From positions 10,830,547 through 10,894,546 of the forward strand of contig NC_135179.1 of assembly GCF_041146795.1 (NCBI RefSeq): a stretch of 64,000 nucleotides of DNA, read 5' to 3'. Shown here piece after piece: positions 1-25,680 of the stretch (position 1 is its first letter; each line of letters starts with the position of its first letter). Position numbers and translations under genes: made by a program. The notes below the pieces were generated by a model. The model had not been told where the DNA came from, made no database searches, and saw only the letters and a program-made list of their open reading frames with translations. The DNA is from Maylandia zebra (Eukaryota > Chordata > Actinopteri > Cichliformes > Cichlidae).

Positions 1-484
1 CAGAAATAGAGAGAAGAGAGAAAGGAGAGAGAGGAGGGGGGTGGAGTTCTAATCTGCATCTAATCAATAAACTGATCCCAAAAGATTCATTAATTAGGAG
101 CCATAATGCTGACAAAGCTAGCCTGCCAGTGAACTGTATGCATCAGTCAAAATTCACTTCTTTAGACCTTATACATACAAGGTGAGTTTTCCTGGCTGCT
201 GTACAGCAACACCTTGGAAGGCATTTACTGGACAAGGTGTTAAACTCCATAAAGGATTTTTCATAATACAAAATCATTGAATCATTTGCCCACAGCTGCT
301 GTACATGTTAATGTCTTGTAGGAAAAGGAACAGCAATGCAATTGCAATGTTACAAAATAATAATAATAATGTACAACAATTACAAATTTGCACAAAAGGT
401 CAATGTGAAATACCTATGATACTCTCTATATATAAATATAGTATATATAAATACTCTCTCTCTCTATTTGTCTTTCTCTTTCAT

Positions 485-488
<4 letters not shown>

Positions 489-528
<40 letters not shown>

Positions 529-530
529 CA
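489..530. repeat. (GA)n microsatellite
   Basis: About 42 bp of alternating GA with one interruption (a C near 519). It follows a TATA-rich stretch that ends in ATAGATAGAGAG, so it may have grown from GATA units. Confidence 0.95.
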
Positions 531-1096
531 GTTAAAAACAGTAATATATGAGTCATATTTGTACGCTGATGATTATTAACGATCAGTGTTATAGGTTATG
601 GTAGTTAGGATAGGTTAACACTCACAGGGTGTATGTTTTCTGTGTTGAATACTTTTGCTTTTACATGTATTTATTCTTTTTTTGTTTTCAAATTTAACAT
701 GTAAGTATTTTTCAAGCATGGTATTCATACCTTTTGTTAAGTCAGTGGACTAAATGAATCACAGCCATGAAGCAACAACCTTCCATGAGCTACAGTTGTG
801 CCCTGCTTTGTTCTCAGAGAGGGAGCTCCTTATGTGGATCCTTGCCATGTGCCATAATGTAATTATCACGCTTGTGACAAAGCAAATCATGCCTTGTCAG
901 CTCAAGTAGCCAAAAGCTGTCTATACATGGCTGCTGCAAGCTTATGCGTGTCCATATCAGTCAAATCAATTATTGAGCTTTCGCTTTACAGAAAGAAGGA
1001 ATGATGAGATGTTTTTTAAAATATAAAGTAAGGACTACAAGGAACCAACGCTTCTCTGGTAAAAAATAAAATCATTAAACAAATTAAACAGCAGTA

Positions 1097-1513
1097 CTCA
1101 ATTAAAGGTTTTCTTTTTTTTTTTTTTTTTTTTTTTTGCCTGTCCCATTTGGTTCTTTAGCCGTCAGAATTGTCTGAAGACCAACAAGGATACCCAATGG
1201 ATTTATTTTGCCAAATGGATCATCGTGGCATTGCCGTATTGGTCCATTTGATCGACCTTTGTTTTTATTATTTATTTTATTTTCAGTTGTTACAGACGGG
1301 ACAGACATGAGTGAGGGATAGGAAAGGGAGAAAGAAAGAGGAAGGAAAAGAATAACAGAAGGGGAGAGGGACAGTGAGAAGGGGGGGGGTGGGGGAGAAG
1401 GGGAAAAAAAATCTCCTGGATCACCTGTTGAGAGAAAAAGAATAGAAAACAAGCAAAAAAAAAAACAAAGCAACATACTAAACACAACATCATCGCATTA
1501 ATCTAGCTAAGTG
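1097..1513 (-). mobile_element. Poly-T-headed interspersed repeat, unclassified
   Basis: A T-run of about 28 bases (about 1111-1138) starts the block, as expected for the poly(A) tail of a retroposed sequence on the minus strand. A purine-rich, G-run-containing tract covers about 1309-1410. The 12-mer TAAACAGCAGTA occurs at 1085-1096 and again at 1514-1525, a possible target-site duplication. However, 14 bases separate the left copy from the T-run, which is unusual for simple retroposition. No coding capacity is seen. Class unknown. Confidence 0.45.
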
Positions 1514-1537
1514 TAAACAGCAGTAAATACTAAATAT

Positions 1538-2140
1538 TCAATGTTGTTGTGCAGCACGCAGGACAGACAGCGCACAATGTGCTTTGAAGTAGCAGCCAAG
1601 AAAGGTGTAATTTAAGTCTACGAACAGTGAACACGCGTGTGCACACCTGTGTGGATCAGTGCGCTTGTATTCGAATGGTTTCCACATGTAATGGTCTGCA
1701 AGAGGATGTAGAGAGCCATAGCCCTGTCCCCCAGAGCATGAAGCAGGCATGGAGGAGATCCAGGCCCCAGACATCCAGAGGCCCCAGAGTGCGAGAGCCC
1801 AAGGAGGACCACCGGAGGGGCATCCGTGCCACCCTCATGGGAAGGGCTGAGGATCCCCAGACGAGGCGTCACCCAGTAGCCACCGAGCAGAAGCTAGAGG
1901 GGGCTGCACCGGCGTGCCCGCCGGCTCTGCAGTCAGCCAGCTGTGCCAGAGTGAACCGAGCCGCAGGCCCAGAGGCCGGAGGCCTGAGGGCCCCCCGCAC
2001 CCCGGAGGAGGCCTGACCGAGCAACAGGCGCCAGGCCCCGCCAAGTAGCCACCGGGAGTGAGCTGGTACATACCTGAGCGCCCAGCCCTGGACACCAAGA
2101 ACCACCAATGCACCGACCCCTGAGGGCATCAGTCACTCTG
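1538..2140. repeat. GC-rich block, probable interspersed repeat
   Basis: A block of about 0.5 kb is strongly GC- and CpG-rich (especially 1740-2110) inside AT-rich surroundings. It is open in several frames on both strands; the longest frame is 129 codons (1627-2016, +), rich in Arg, Pro and Ala. Such multi-frame openness is a by-product of high GC, and no domain is recognisable. It resembles GC-rich repetitive sequence common in fish genomes more than a CpG-island promoter, but I cannot name the family. Confidence 0.45.
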
Positions 2141-3420
2141 ACTCAAACTGATCGCCAAGGAGCCAGAAAAGCCTCGTTTCTCACCCCCGCTAAAGCTCCT
2201 GTTGATTCTGCATTTGTGTGTTCATGTGTGTGTGACAGAAAATCAGTGCAGAGTTAATGCAGGCTGTTCTGTTGCCCCCTCCTGATCCAACACAGCATGA
2301 AAATCACTAAACCACGTAAGCCTCTTGTGTCCTGAAGTGATCGAGAGACAAACACACTCCAGACACATAAACAAAAAACCTTTTTGCACTTTTATCAATT
2401 GCACGATCATCCTACATGAAGACCAGACACTATGGCTTAAAGTGGTGTCCCAATTTTCTTGAAAGATGGAACTGATATTATACTTTTACTTCCCCTTTAC
2501 TTCCCCTAAATCTTCCCTGTTTGAGTAACCATTGATTAGTCAAATGGATTCAATTCAATTCAATAAAAAATTTTTGATCCTGAAGGTTGACCCCGAAGGA
2601 AATTGGGTAATTCTAATTATTATGCAGTTAGTTCAAATCATCAAATCAAGGCCACAGGAGTCTCTGTTAGATGACCAGATGACTTAATGACTGATTGATA
2701 CAGCCTGTCCGTTAACATATATCAAACTTTTGTATTTGTCTCTAGACATTTACATTTTCTCTTCAAGGCAAACAACACATTATCTTCCACTGAGTTATTT
2801 ATATGATCCATGTAGTCCTGTGGAAAACACTGAGTGGTCCATTACACAGTAATAGTTTGTGGCTCTGCGTGGTATAAATGAGATCTCAGTGTGTCCTGGA
2901 GCCACGGAAACAAGATAAAACTGGTAGAAACCTTAGTAATAATGGGAATGAGAGCTTATGTGTTTCAGTGTGTGTGCCCGTGTGAAATCCTGCTGCTCAG
3001 CCCTGCAATTAGCTTCTGTGTGTGCGCGTGCGTGTATGCGTGAAAGTAATGCCTGGAGATGCTGTTAACACTTCATCTGTTGCCATAACAACTGCACCAG
3101 GCTCAGTGTTAGTGAGCTGGCTCACTGACTGACTGGAAGGCTGTAAACAAACTTCAGGACTGATCGTCTCATGTGGAGGCAAGTTCACTGATTGACTGGA
3201 CAGGGTCCATGCAATGTTTAATACTAGGTTTCAAGATAAATCATAACAGTTGATACAAAAACGTTACTCTTCCTGAACAAAGGCAACTTTCTGAATATGG
3301 ATGAGATAGCAACACAAGCATTTTTTTCCTTATATGCTGTTATATAGGGTTGAAATAATCTCACCACTTTAATGAAAGTGGCTGGAAGTCGAGCAAACGA
3401 AAATATCAGCAGAACTTTTT

Positions 3421-3534
3421 AAACAAACAAACAAACAAACAAACAAACAAACAAACAAACAAACAAACAAACAAACAAACAAACAAACAAACAAACAAAC
3501 AAACAAACAAACAAACAAACAAACAAACAAACAA
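3421..3534. repeat. (AAAC)n microsatellite
   Basis: About 28 uninterrupted copies of AAAC (read on the other strand as GTTT). The array is near-perfect, so it is probably young and length-polymorphic. The open frame of repeated Phe-Val-Cys-Leu on the minus strand is just this array. Confidence 0.98.
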
Positions 3535-3719
3535 TCTATACTTCAACAGTGACGTCCATGGAGAAAAAGGAGAGTGTCTGACCGTTGTGGTAGAACTATA
3601 TGCCTTATATGAGCTTTTTAATCCTGACACCTAGTGGTGAGAATTTAAAATTGCATTTTAGTGACGCAGCAAAAACATAAATATCGCCTTGAAAAATTGT
3701 AAATAATAATAATACTAAT

Positions 3720-3791
3720 ACTACTACTACTACGAATAAGAATAAGAATAAGAATAAGAATAAGAATAAGAATAAGAATAAGAAGAAGAAT
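3720..3791. repeat. Compound ACT / AATAAG microsatellite
   Basis: Short ACT repeats run into about nine AATAAG units and end in AGAAGAAG. It is a compound simple repeat with no coding content. Confidence 0.95.
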
Positions 3792-4539
3792 GAAAAGATA
3801 TAAATAAAAATAGAAAACTGAGGGTAGTCTTTCATAAGATGAGAACTGGCTGATCTATGCAAATTCCCACAGAAATGCACAAATTGTCATTTACAGCATG
3901 ATAATTTCCACGGGCATCTTAGACATCACGATTATTTGTTTGCTTAAGACATTTTGCATATAGCAAATGTTAGATGCAATCTAGATTTTAAGAAATCAGT
4001 CACTGACATATATTCTGGGAATGTGAAGAAAGAGTTTTTTTTTTTTAAAGCAAACTTAATACTGTTTTCCCCTTAAACTTTTTACTCGGTCTTAAGAAAA
4101 TGTGTTTTTTTTTAATTTGTGGAATAAGTGGGTCAAATATATCAAACCATTACAATCAGATTTCATGGAGGTCTTAAGTGAATGATCGTGTCATCTTTTG
4201 TATTTCCTCTTTCCTCTAGCAAGTTTTACTCCTCTTTTTTTCTTATATTGCTTTCTAAACTCACTGATATTTTTTAAGTAACTAGACATCAAGGAGATTA
4301 TAGGAAAATAAATACAAAAATATATTACATACGTCAAACAATCGAAAAATATGCCATACTTTTGAGCTTTTTTAAGATTATAGAGAATCAAGTAAAATAT
4401 GTAAAATGAAAACCTTATTGATTACTAAAAGCCAATTTGAATACACCTGTTTGTTTATTTATTTAAATAGATAAATGTAAAGTAGATCAAGCGGAACTGT
4501 TGTTTACTGGATGGCAGGAAACTCCGTGGATGTGACACA

Positions 4540-4682
4540 CTCTCCTCGCTCTGTCCAATCAGAAGAGACAGCTTCTTACGTAATTCCGCACATGTGACGA
4601 ACTGTCATGGTAGCCTCCTCGCTCACATCCCAACTGTAAAGACAAACTGAGCGCGGATATTTTTGTTGTTTACTGGTTAAAT
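4540..4682 (+). promoter_or_regulatory. pnpt1: pnpt1 proximal promoter and 5' UTR
   Basis: The stretch before the pnpt1 ATG has more CpG than its flanks. It contains a CCAAT box at 4555-4559 (CCAATCAGA), a TACGTA core at 4577-4582 and an E-box-like CACATGTGAC at 4589-4598. No TATA box sits at a useful distance. This fits a housekeeping-type promoter. The motifs are visible in the sequence; their function is inferred. Confidence 0.5.
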
Positions 4683-11976
<7,294 letters not shown>

Positions 11977-12445
11977 CACTCCCCCATGACTGCCTAACTT
12001 CTGGCTTTTCTGTCAGAGTAGACTTGGACTGAGTCAACTTTCCCTTTTCAAACAACAGATCTTGTTACGAACTATACATAAAGAAGGTTACTCCGCTGCT
12101 GAGAGCATGGATGTGGCTAAAATGCTGCTGACATCATGACTCTGAGAATTTGCACAAACAAACGGATAAGACGAGGAGGCAAACATTTTCAAAAATACAA
12201 GTGTCTACCCATTTTCATGCTCTGTTGTTTGACTGTATCAAAGTCATAAGATTTTTCTTTCATTACACAACAACAGTGCTTCTGTCATTCACATGTGTGA
12301 TAATGTTGCCTCTTGAGGCATATTTGGTATCTGTTGTAGCAGCGTGTCCACTAAAGAAAAGAAAGGCAAGTGGGTGATGTGTTAGAGAGAGGCGTTTTCT
12401 TAATCTTTATATGGTGTTGCATTTATATTATATGTGAGTAATAAA
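11977..12445 (+). terminator. pnpt1: pnpt1 3' UTR with candidate poly(A) signal
   Basis: The non-coding tail after the pnpt1 stop (TGA 11974-11976) runs to an AATAAA at 12440-12445, with another AATAAA-like run just after. The cleavage site itself cannot be read. The open frame at 12150-12377 has no recognisable content. Confidence 0.5.
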
Positions 12446-12942
12446 ATGTAAATAAAAAATCAGCCACAGGTGGGCCACATGCCAGTGTACTCCTAGTGCT
12501 TTACCAACCATGGATAAGTAGGTCAGGAAGGGGATCCGATGTAAAATCTTCAAATCAAATATGTGGATCATCAAGAATGAACGACTACCAATGGTGCTGT
12601 TGACCAGCAGGGTGCTGGTGGAAACTGCTGTGCAAAGACAAAGAAAGAGGAAAGCAGGAGAGAAGGAAAGGTTTGTAAATGAGAGTTTACAAACCCAACT
12701 AAAAGGAGTAGCAGTATGTAGACGTAATATGTAAATAAAGTCATTAATGATTTCTTTATTCATGTCTTTAAGTCAACAAAACACCTTCCAACCGTGCCAG
12801 AATGTACTGAGTGCATGCATGTAAAATTTTCTTCATAAAAAGCTGATTTAATTGCATGTTTCAGTGGCCACATGCAGGCACACAAGTACTGCTTCAGCGT
12901 GTTTTAAAAAAGACAGTTGCTTCACAAGCAACTGCTTCACAA

Positions 12943-13318
12943 GGGCAGCACGGTGGCACGGTGGTTAGCACTGTTGCCGCACAGCAACCTGAGTTCAATT
13001 CCAACATCAGGCCGGGGTCTTTCTGTGTGGAGTTTGCATGTTCTCCCCGTGTTTGCGTGGGTTCTCTCCGGGTACTCCGGCTTCCTCCCACCGTCCAAAG
13101 ACATGCAGCTTGTGGGGATAGGTTAATTGATTAATCCAAATTGTCACTAGGTGTGAATGTGAGTGTGAATGGTTGTCTGTCCCTATGTGTTAGCCCTGCG
13201 ACAGACTGGCGACCTGTCCAGGGTGTACCCCGCCTTTCGCCCTATGACAGCTGGGATAGGCTCCAGCGCCCCCCGCGACCCTGAAAAGGATAAGCGGAAG
13301 CGAGTGGATGGATGGATG
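12943..13318 (+). mobile_element. High-copy teleost retroposon with 16-bp target-site duplication
   Basis: It begins GGGCAGCACGGTGGCACGG and ends in a GGAT array (GATGGATGGATGGA). It contains the sentence-like core familiar from fish repeats: GGAGTTTGCATGTTCTCCCC, then GACTGGCGACCTGTCCAGGG, then GGGATAGGCTCCAGC. The 16-mer GACAGTTGCTTCACAA stands on both sides (12912-12927 and 13319-13334), as expected of target-primed retroposition. The open frames inside it are not genes. I recognise the repeat as common in fish but do not assign its class. Confidence 0.8.
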
Positions 13319-13554
13319 GACAGTTGCTTCACAATAGAAAAGGTTCATCCAGTGGGTCCTTAAAAGAAACTGAGTGGTGGAGATGATAACAGGAGAGCTG
13401 TAAAATTTCAACATTTATTTAAAACAATTTATTGCATAATATTGGACAGGGAAAGATCTAATAACTCTTTGGAGTCTTACAGAAGAATTAAGTGTTTCTC
13501 TGTTCAGCCTTAATCTAAGAGTGTTAGTAGTAATGTGTAGGGTTGCATCAGGAA

Positions 13555-13853
13555 GGGCCTACAGATCTGGAGGGAGGAGGAATGAAAGTCAGTAGAAGCA
13601 AGGCAGAATACATGTGTATGACTTAAATACCTCTGGGCTACAATCCAAAACAACAGACAGTGCACAAGACAGTATAGGCAGGGTGGAGTGGCTGTCGAGG
13701 TAATTTGTGGATATATTGGACAAAGGATGTTGAAGACGAAGCTTGCCAGACAGGAGGACAAGAGGATAACCTCCGAGAAGATTGATGGATGCAGAGGAAG
13801 GTTGATGTGACAGAGGAGGATGGACTGAGATGGAGGCAGATGATCCTCTGTGG
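13555..13853 (+). mobile_element. Degenerate LINE 3' fragment (reverse transcriptase C-terminus)
   Basis: It matches the end of a widespread fish LINE coding region. Recognisable pieces are AGGAATGAAAGTCAGTAG, CAGGGTGGAGTGG, a GARRARGAGG-type stretch after GCCAGACAGGAGG, and the ending GACAGAGGAGGATGGACTG. Internal deletions and stops remove any reading frame. A less damaged relative lies at 45.59-45.80 kb. The clade (RTE-like or other) cannot be fixed by eye. Confidence 0.6.
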
Positions 13854-14010
13854 CTCACCTTTCTCTGCAGAATAGTTTGAATTCAGTCATGTTGGGAGGT
13901 TCGTGAACATGAACGGCCTGTTTAAGGTCATGCGTCTAATTTAGGTCCCAACTTTGAATAGACCAATCCCAAACCTTTGTTTTGTTTTTGTTTTTTTGTT
14001 TTTTTTGAGG

Positions 14011-14290
14011 CATTCAGTGAAGTTTTGGTGTTTTGGATCATTGTCTTGCCGCATAACCCAAGTCTGCTAAAATTTCAGATGGCTGGACATTCTCATTCAT
14101 GATTTTCTGGTAGAGGACAGACTTCACGGTTCCATCAGCTGCATAAAGCAGCAAACCAGCCCCAGACCATCACACTACCGTCACCATGTTTGACTGTTGC
14201 TTTGATATTCTTTTAATTAAATGTTAGTTTTACTTACCAAAAAGTTAATCTTTTGTCTGAGGAATATTTTCCAAGAAGTCTAGAAACTTA
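14011..14290 (-). pseudogene. Tc1-like transposase remnant
   Basis: Read on the minus strand it encodes pieces of a Tc1 family DDE transposase: ATVKHGDGSVMVWG, then SSTRKS (from a Leu-Tyr-Gln-Lys context), then RQDNDPKH around the second catalytic Asp. Stops and indels interrupt it. The sequence around DNDPKH and the upstream LYQK segment match the same family as the element at 59 kb. The flanking terminal repeats are not visible, so only an internal piece survives. Confidence 0.8.
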
Positions 14291-14559
14291 TGCCAAAAAA
14301 ACCCATCAAGCTTTTATTCCTTTCTTTCTCTGTAGATCATGGCTTGAAGTGTTGCTTTTTCCAAGACAAATTCCTCGTTTGTGTAAAAAAAACAAAACTT
14401 GTCAGTTATGATTGTGATTAATTAACGTGAAAAACTCTGTTAATCTTCTGCTTAAGTAAGTATCTGCTTCCTCTATGAATTAAACAAGCTGAACAAAATC
14501 ACATCTGTACATTATGCCAACATCTGCAAACGGCTATGGGTGCTATTACCTTTCTCTAC

Positions 14560-14972
14560 CGTTGGTGACGCGGTGAGCTGGAGGAGCCGCAGTACTGCCA
14601 TTGGACGATGCAGCCCGGGGGAGGAGACCCCGCGGCAGTTAGCGCTTGATTGACGTAGAAAAAGAAAAAGAACACAAGATCGGATTACAAGATGGCGGTC
14701 TGTGGACGTTAGCAAGAAGGCCGTTAGAGTTGTTGTGTTCTCTCAGAATTTTCCAGTTTAATATTAGGCCCCTTAATAAGTAGATTCACGTCGTAATATG
14801 TTTATGAAATACCTACTAATATATTTTGTTGCTATTGGGAACTAAATTTAAACATGCATGTTTTATAACATGCGGTTGGAAACAAAGTTAACAGGTCGAG
14901 GAAAACACTAGACGGGTGAGGTGATAGCTTGTTAGCAGAAAGCTAGCCTGCTAGCTCCGACTCGTTTAAACC
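14560..14972 (+). promoter_or_regulatory. ppp4r3b: ppp4r3b promoter and 5' UTR
   Basis: CpG-enriched DNA precedes the ppp4r3b ATG. It contains an inverted CCAAT box (ATTGG, 14600-14604), a TGACGTAG half-CRE (about 14651-14658) and AAGATGGCGGTC at 14689-14700, a strong match to the YY1 motif often seen near transcription starts of TATA-less genes. The transcription start is therefore plausibly near 14.69 kb (inference). Confidence 0.55.
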
Positions 14973-23628
<8,656 letters not shown>

Positions 23629-25680
23629 GGCGAATTGTCCTCTTTGGTCATGGTGGACGGACATTGAGTCCCTTTGAAATCCCCTCCTCTGGTTGTCTCA
23701 TTGGCTGCCTGCCTGTGCCACCTGTCTCACTGAAGAAATGGACAAAGATGAGCTCCCACCTCTCTCAGTCCCTTCTGATTGCTGCTCCAGCTTCTCCCTC
23801 GGCAAAAGGAGATGAAGAGTTGCTTTTGTTTTGTTTTGTTTTTGTTTTTTTAAAGAAAGAAGGATCAATCTGTGTCTCAGCCTGTTTACCTCTTCCTTTT
23901 CAACAACCTCTTCAGGGAGATTCCCAAATCTCTTTTCTTCCACCTGAGAACCTCATTGACCCTTTGAGAATTCATCTCTCCCCTCTTTCACTCCTTCCTG
24001 CTCTCCTTTCCTGCTCTCACTTATTCCTCCTCACCCACAACCCTAAACACCAACAAGACATTGAAGTTTGAATTGGTGGCACAGCAGTTCCCAGCTCTAC
24101 AGGGCTAAGGAAGCTGCAGTCCAACAAGAGCCCCACTGCGCCTGTCACCTCTTATTTAAAAAAAATAAATAAAAATAAAAAGCCCTTCCATACTTCTCAA
24201 ATCCAAATCGATGAGCTCCAGAGAGAGAGGAAGTCAGATCACAACCAGCCAGTGTATGAACTTGACAGCAGGTCAGTCAGGCTAGCAGGACTAGCCGTCA
24301 TAGTAATAGAAAGCTTGACTGGCTGAAGCTGTGTGTGCCGCCCTCCCAGAGAACTACTTACTTTAGTCATGGATAGAGGGACATCATAGAAAAATCCCCA
24401 AATTCTTAAGACAAGGGAGCTGACCAGTGAGACTGGGATGAAGACTAAGAGCGAGAGGAGCAGGACTCAAACCTTCAAAAGCCATGTTGTCAGTTTGGTC
24501 GAGGCACACACACAAACACACACACACACGATGATACACGCACATACAAGACTGTGTTAGCCAGGAAGTCCTGTATTTCATGACTTTGTTAAAAAGTACT
24601 GTACAGATCTTTTTGTTCCTCTTTTTAATCTTTTGCCCCTGACGTGATTTTTGAAAGGGGAGCAAGACCCCTACCTGCCTGTGTTCTTTTTGTTGTCGCA
24701 CAAAAAGGTGGGGTCACTGTTCACCCTTTAGTACAGTTCATTTGATTCAGTGTACAAATACAGAGAAGTCCTAAATGCTGGTTTAAAAATAACAAAAAAA
24801 CTTGCAGTAAAGTTTCTTTTTTTCAGTCAACATTTCGAGGATGTCTGGAATTTTGTACTTAAGTCAAACTTGGCGTCCTCGTTACAGTGTGCACATCATC
24901 AGCCCAGTTTGTGTTTTAAAAGGGTGGCAAACCTGAGTCGTTCATCCTTCTCCCAGACAGATCTCAGGTTCAGAGTTTAACTTGCATCAGAAACAAAAAG
25001 CTGCCCACCTTGTTGTGGCACAGCTGGTATAAAAGATGGATGTAGCCAGTGGCGTCACCCACTGGTTTGTGAAGTCCTGTTATGAAGCCTTGAGCTTAGC
25101 CTCTTGTAGTTTTAAAACCAGATGTGAGAAGGGGGGAGATGATCTTCCTGTGAACAAGGATATCACACACTGGATCCTACCCTGACTAATCCTCTTTTCG
25201 GATTCTAATAATGACTGCAATTTACAAAAGTGAGCTTCATGTTTTATTCAGTATTACCTGAAACTAGTGATTGAAACCATGAAGCCATAAACAAAGTGTA
25301 CTGAGGTCATAGGGCAAGCAAGTTGAGGGCCGGTTTCCCATAAACTTCAATTTTTTTTTTGCAACCAGAGTTGGCCCCATCCACACTGGTTTCACTTTTC
25401 AGTCCTGGAAGCTGTGTCCATCTTTTATACTATGTTCTGGCCAGAGTAACACTACTAGATGGTGAATAATCAGATATTACATATACTGTGGAGACTTCTT
25501 CTAATGAGATTGAGGTGCTAAAGGGGGCTTTTGTTTTCATTTTGAGGGTTCAAAATGTCGTTCTGCTCTGGTTGAGATCTTCTTACTCCCAAAATTTAAA
25601 GCCTATTTCAAGTTTTTTTTGTTTTGTTTTTTTCATTTTCTGTTTAAAAAAAAAAAAACACAAAAAAGAAGAAAAATAAA
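23629..25680 (+). terminator. ppp4r3b: ppp4r3b 3' UTR with candidate poly(A) signals
   Basis: The region after the ppp4r3b stop (TAA 23626-23628) shows no coding content. Candidate AATAAA signals occur at about 24163-24175 (an A-rich run) and at 25675-25680. The later one would give a UTR of about 2 kb that includes the MITE-like repeat at 25.03-25.43 kb; the earlier would exclude it. The sequence alone cannot choose. Confidence 0.4.
25027..25434. mobile_element. MITE-like repeat with inverted ends
   Basis: The ends are inverted copies: GTATAAAAGATGGA at the left and TCCATCTTTTATAC at the right. Inside lies GGCGTCACCCACTGGTTTGTG and GAAGCCTTGAGC, a signature I associate with a common fish MITE whose intact ends read CATAGACTGTATATAAAAGATGG. 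No coding sequence is present. The superfamily is not assigned. Confidence 0.65.

Larger units (their letters stand above)
1..4500. other. Intergenic region upstream of pnpt1
   Basis: I see no gene here. The open frames are low-complexity or lie in repeats, and none is joined by convincing splice sites to a recognisable protein. It holds a GA microsatellite, a poly-T-headed repeat, a GC-rich block, an AAAC array and an AATAAG array, each listed separately. The rest (about 540-1090 and 2150-3400) is AT-rich DNA without recognisable structure. Confidence 0.7.

Noticed and set aside
1627-2016. 129-codon open frame on the plus strand, and overlapping minus-strand frames
   Set aside because: High GC removes stops in many frames at once. 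The residues are Arg/Pro/Ala-rich without a domain, and no splice or start context supports a gene.
3421-3534. CRISPR array or other spaced repeat system
   Set aside because: The repeats in this window are simple tandem microsatellites without spacers, and the DNA is vertebrate.
3406-3630. Minus-strand frame of repeated Phe-Val-Cys-Leu
   Set aside because: It is the translation of the AAAC microsatellite.
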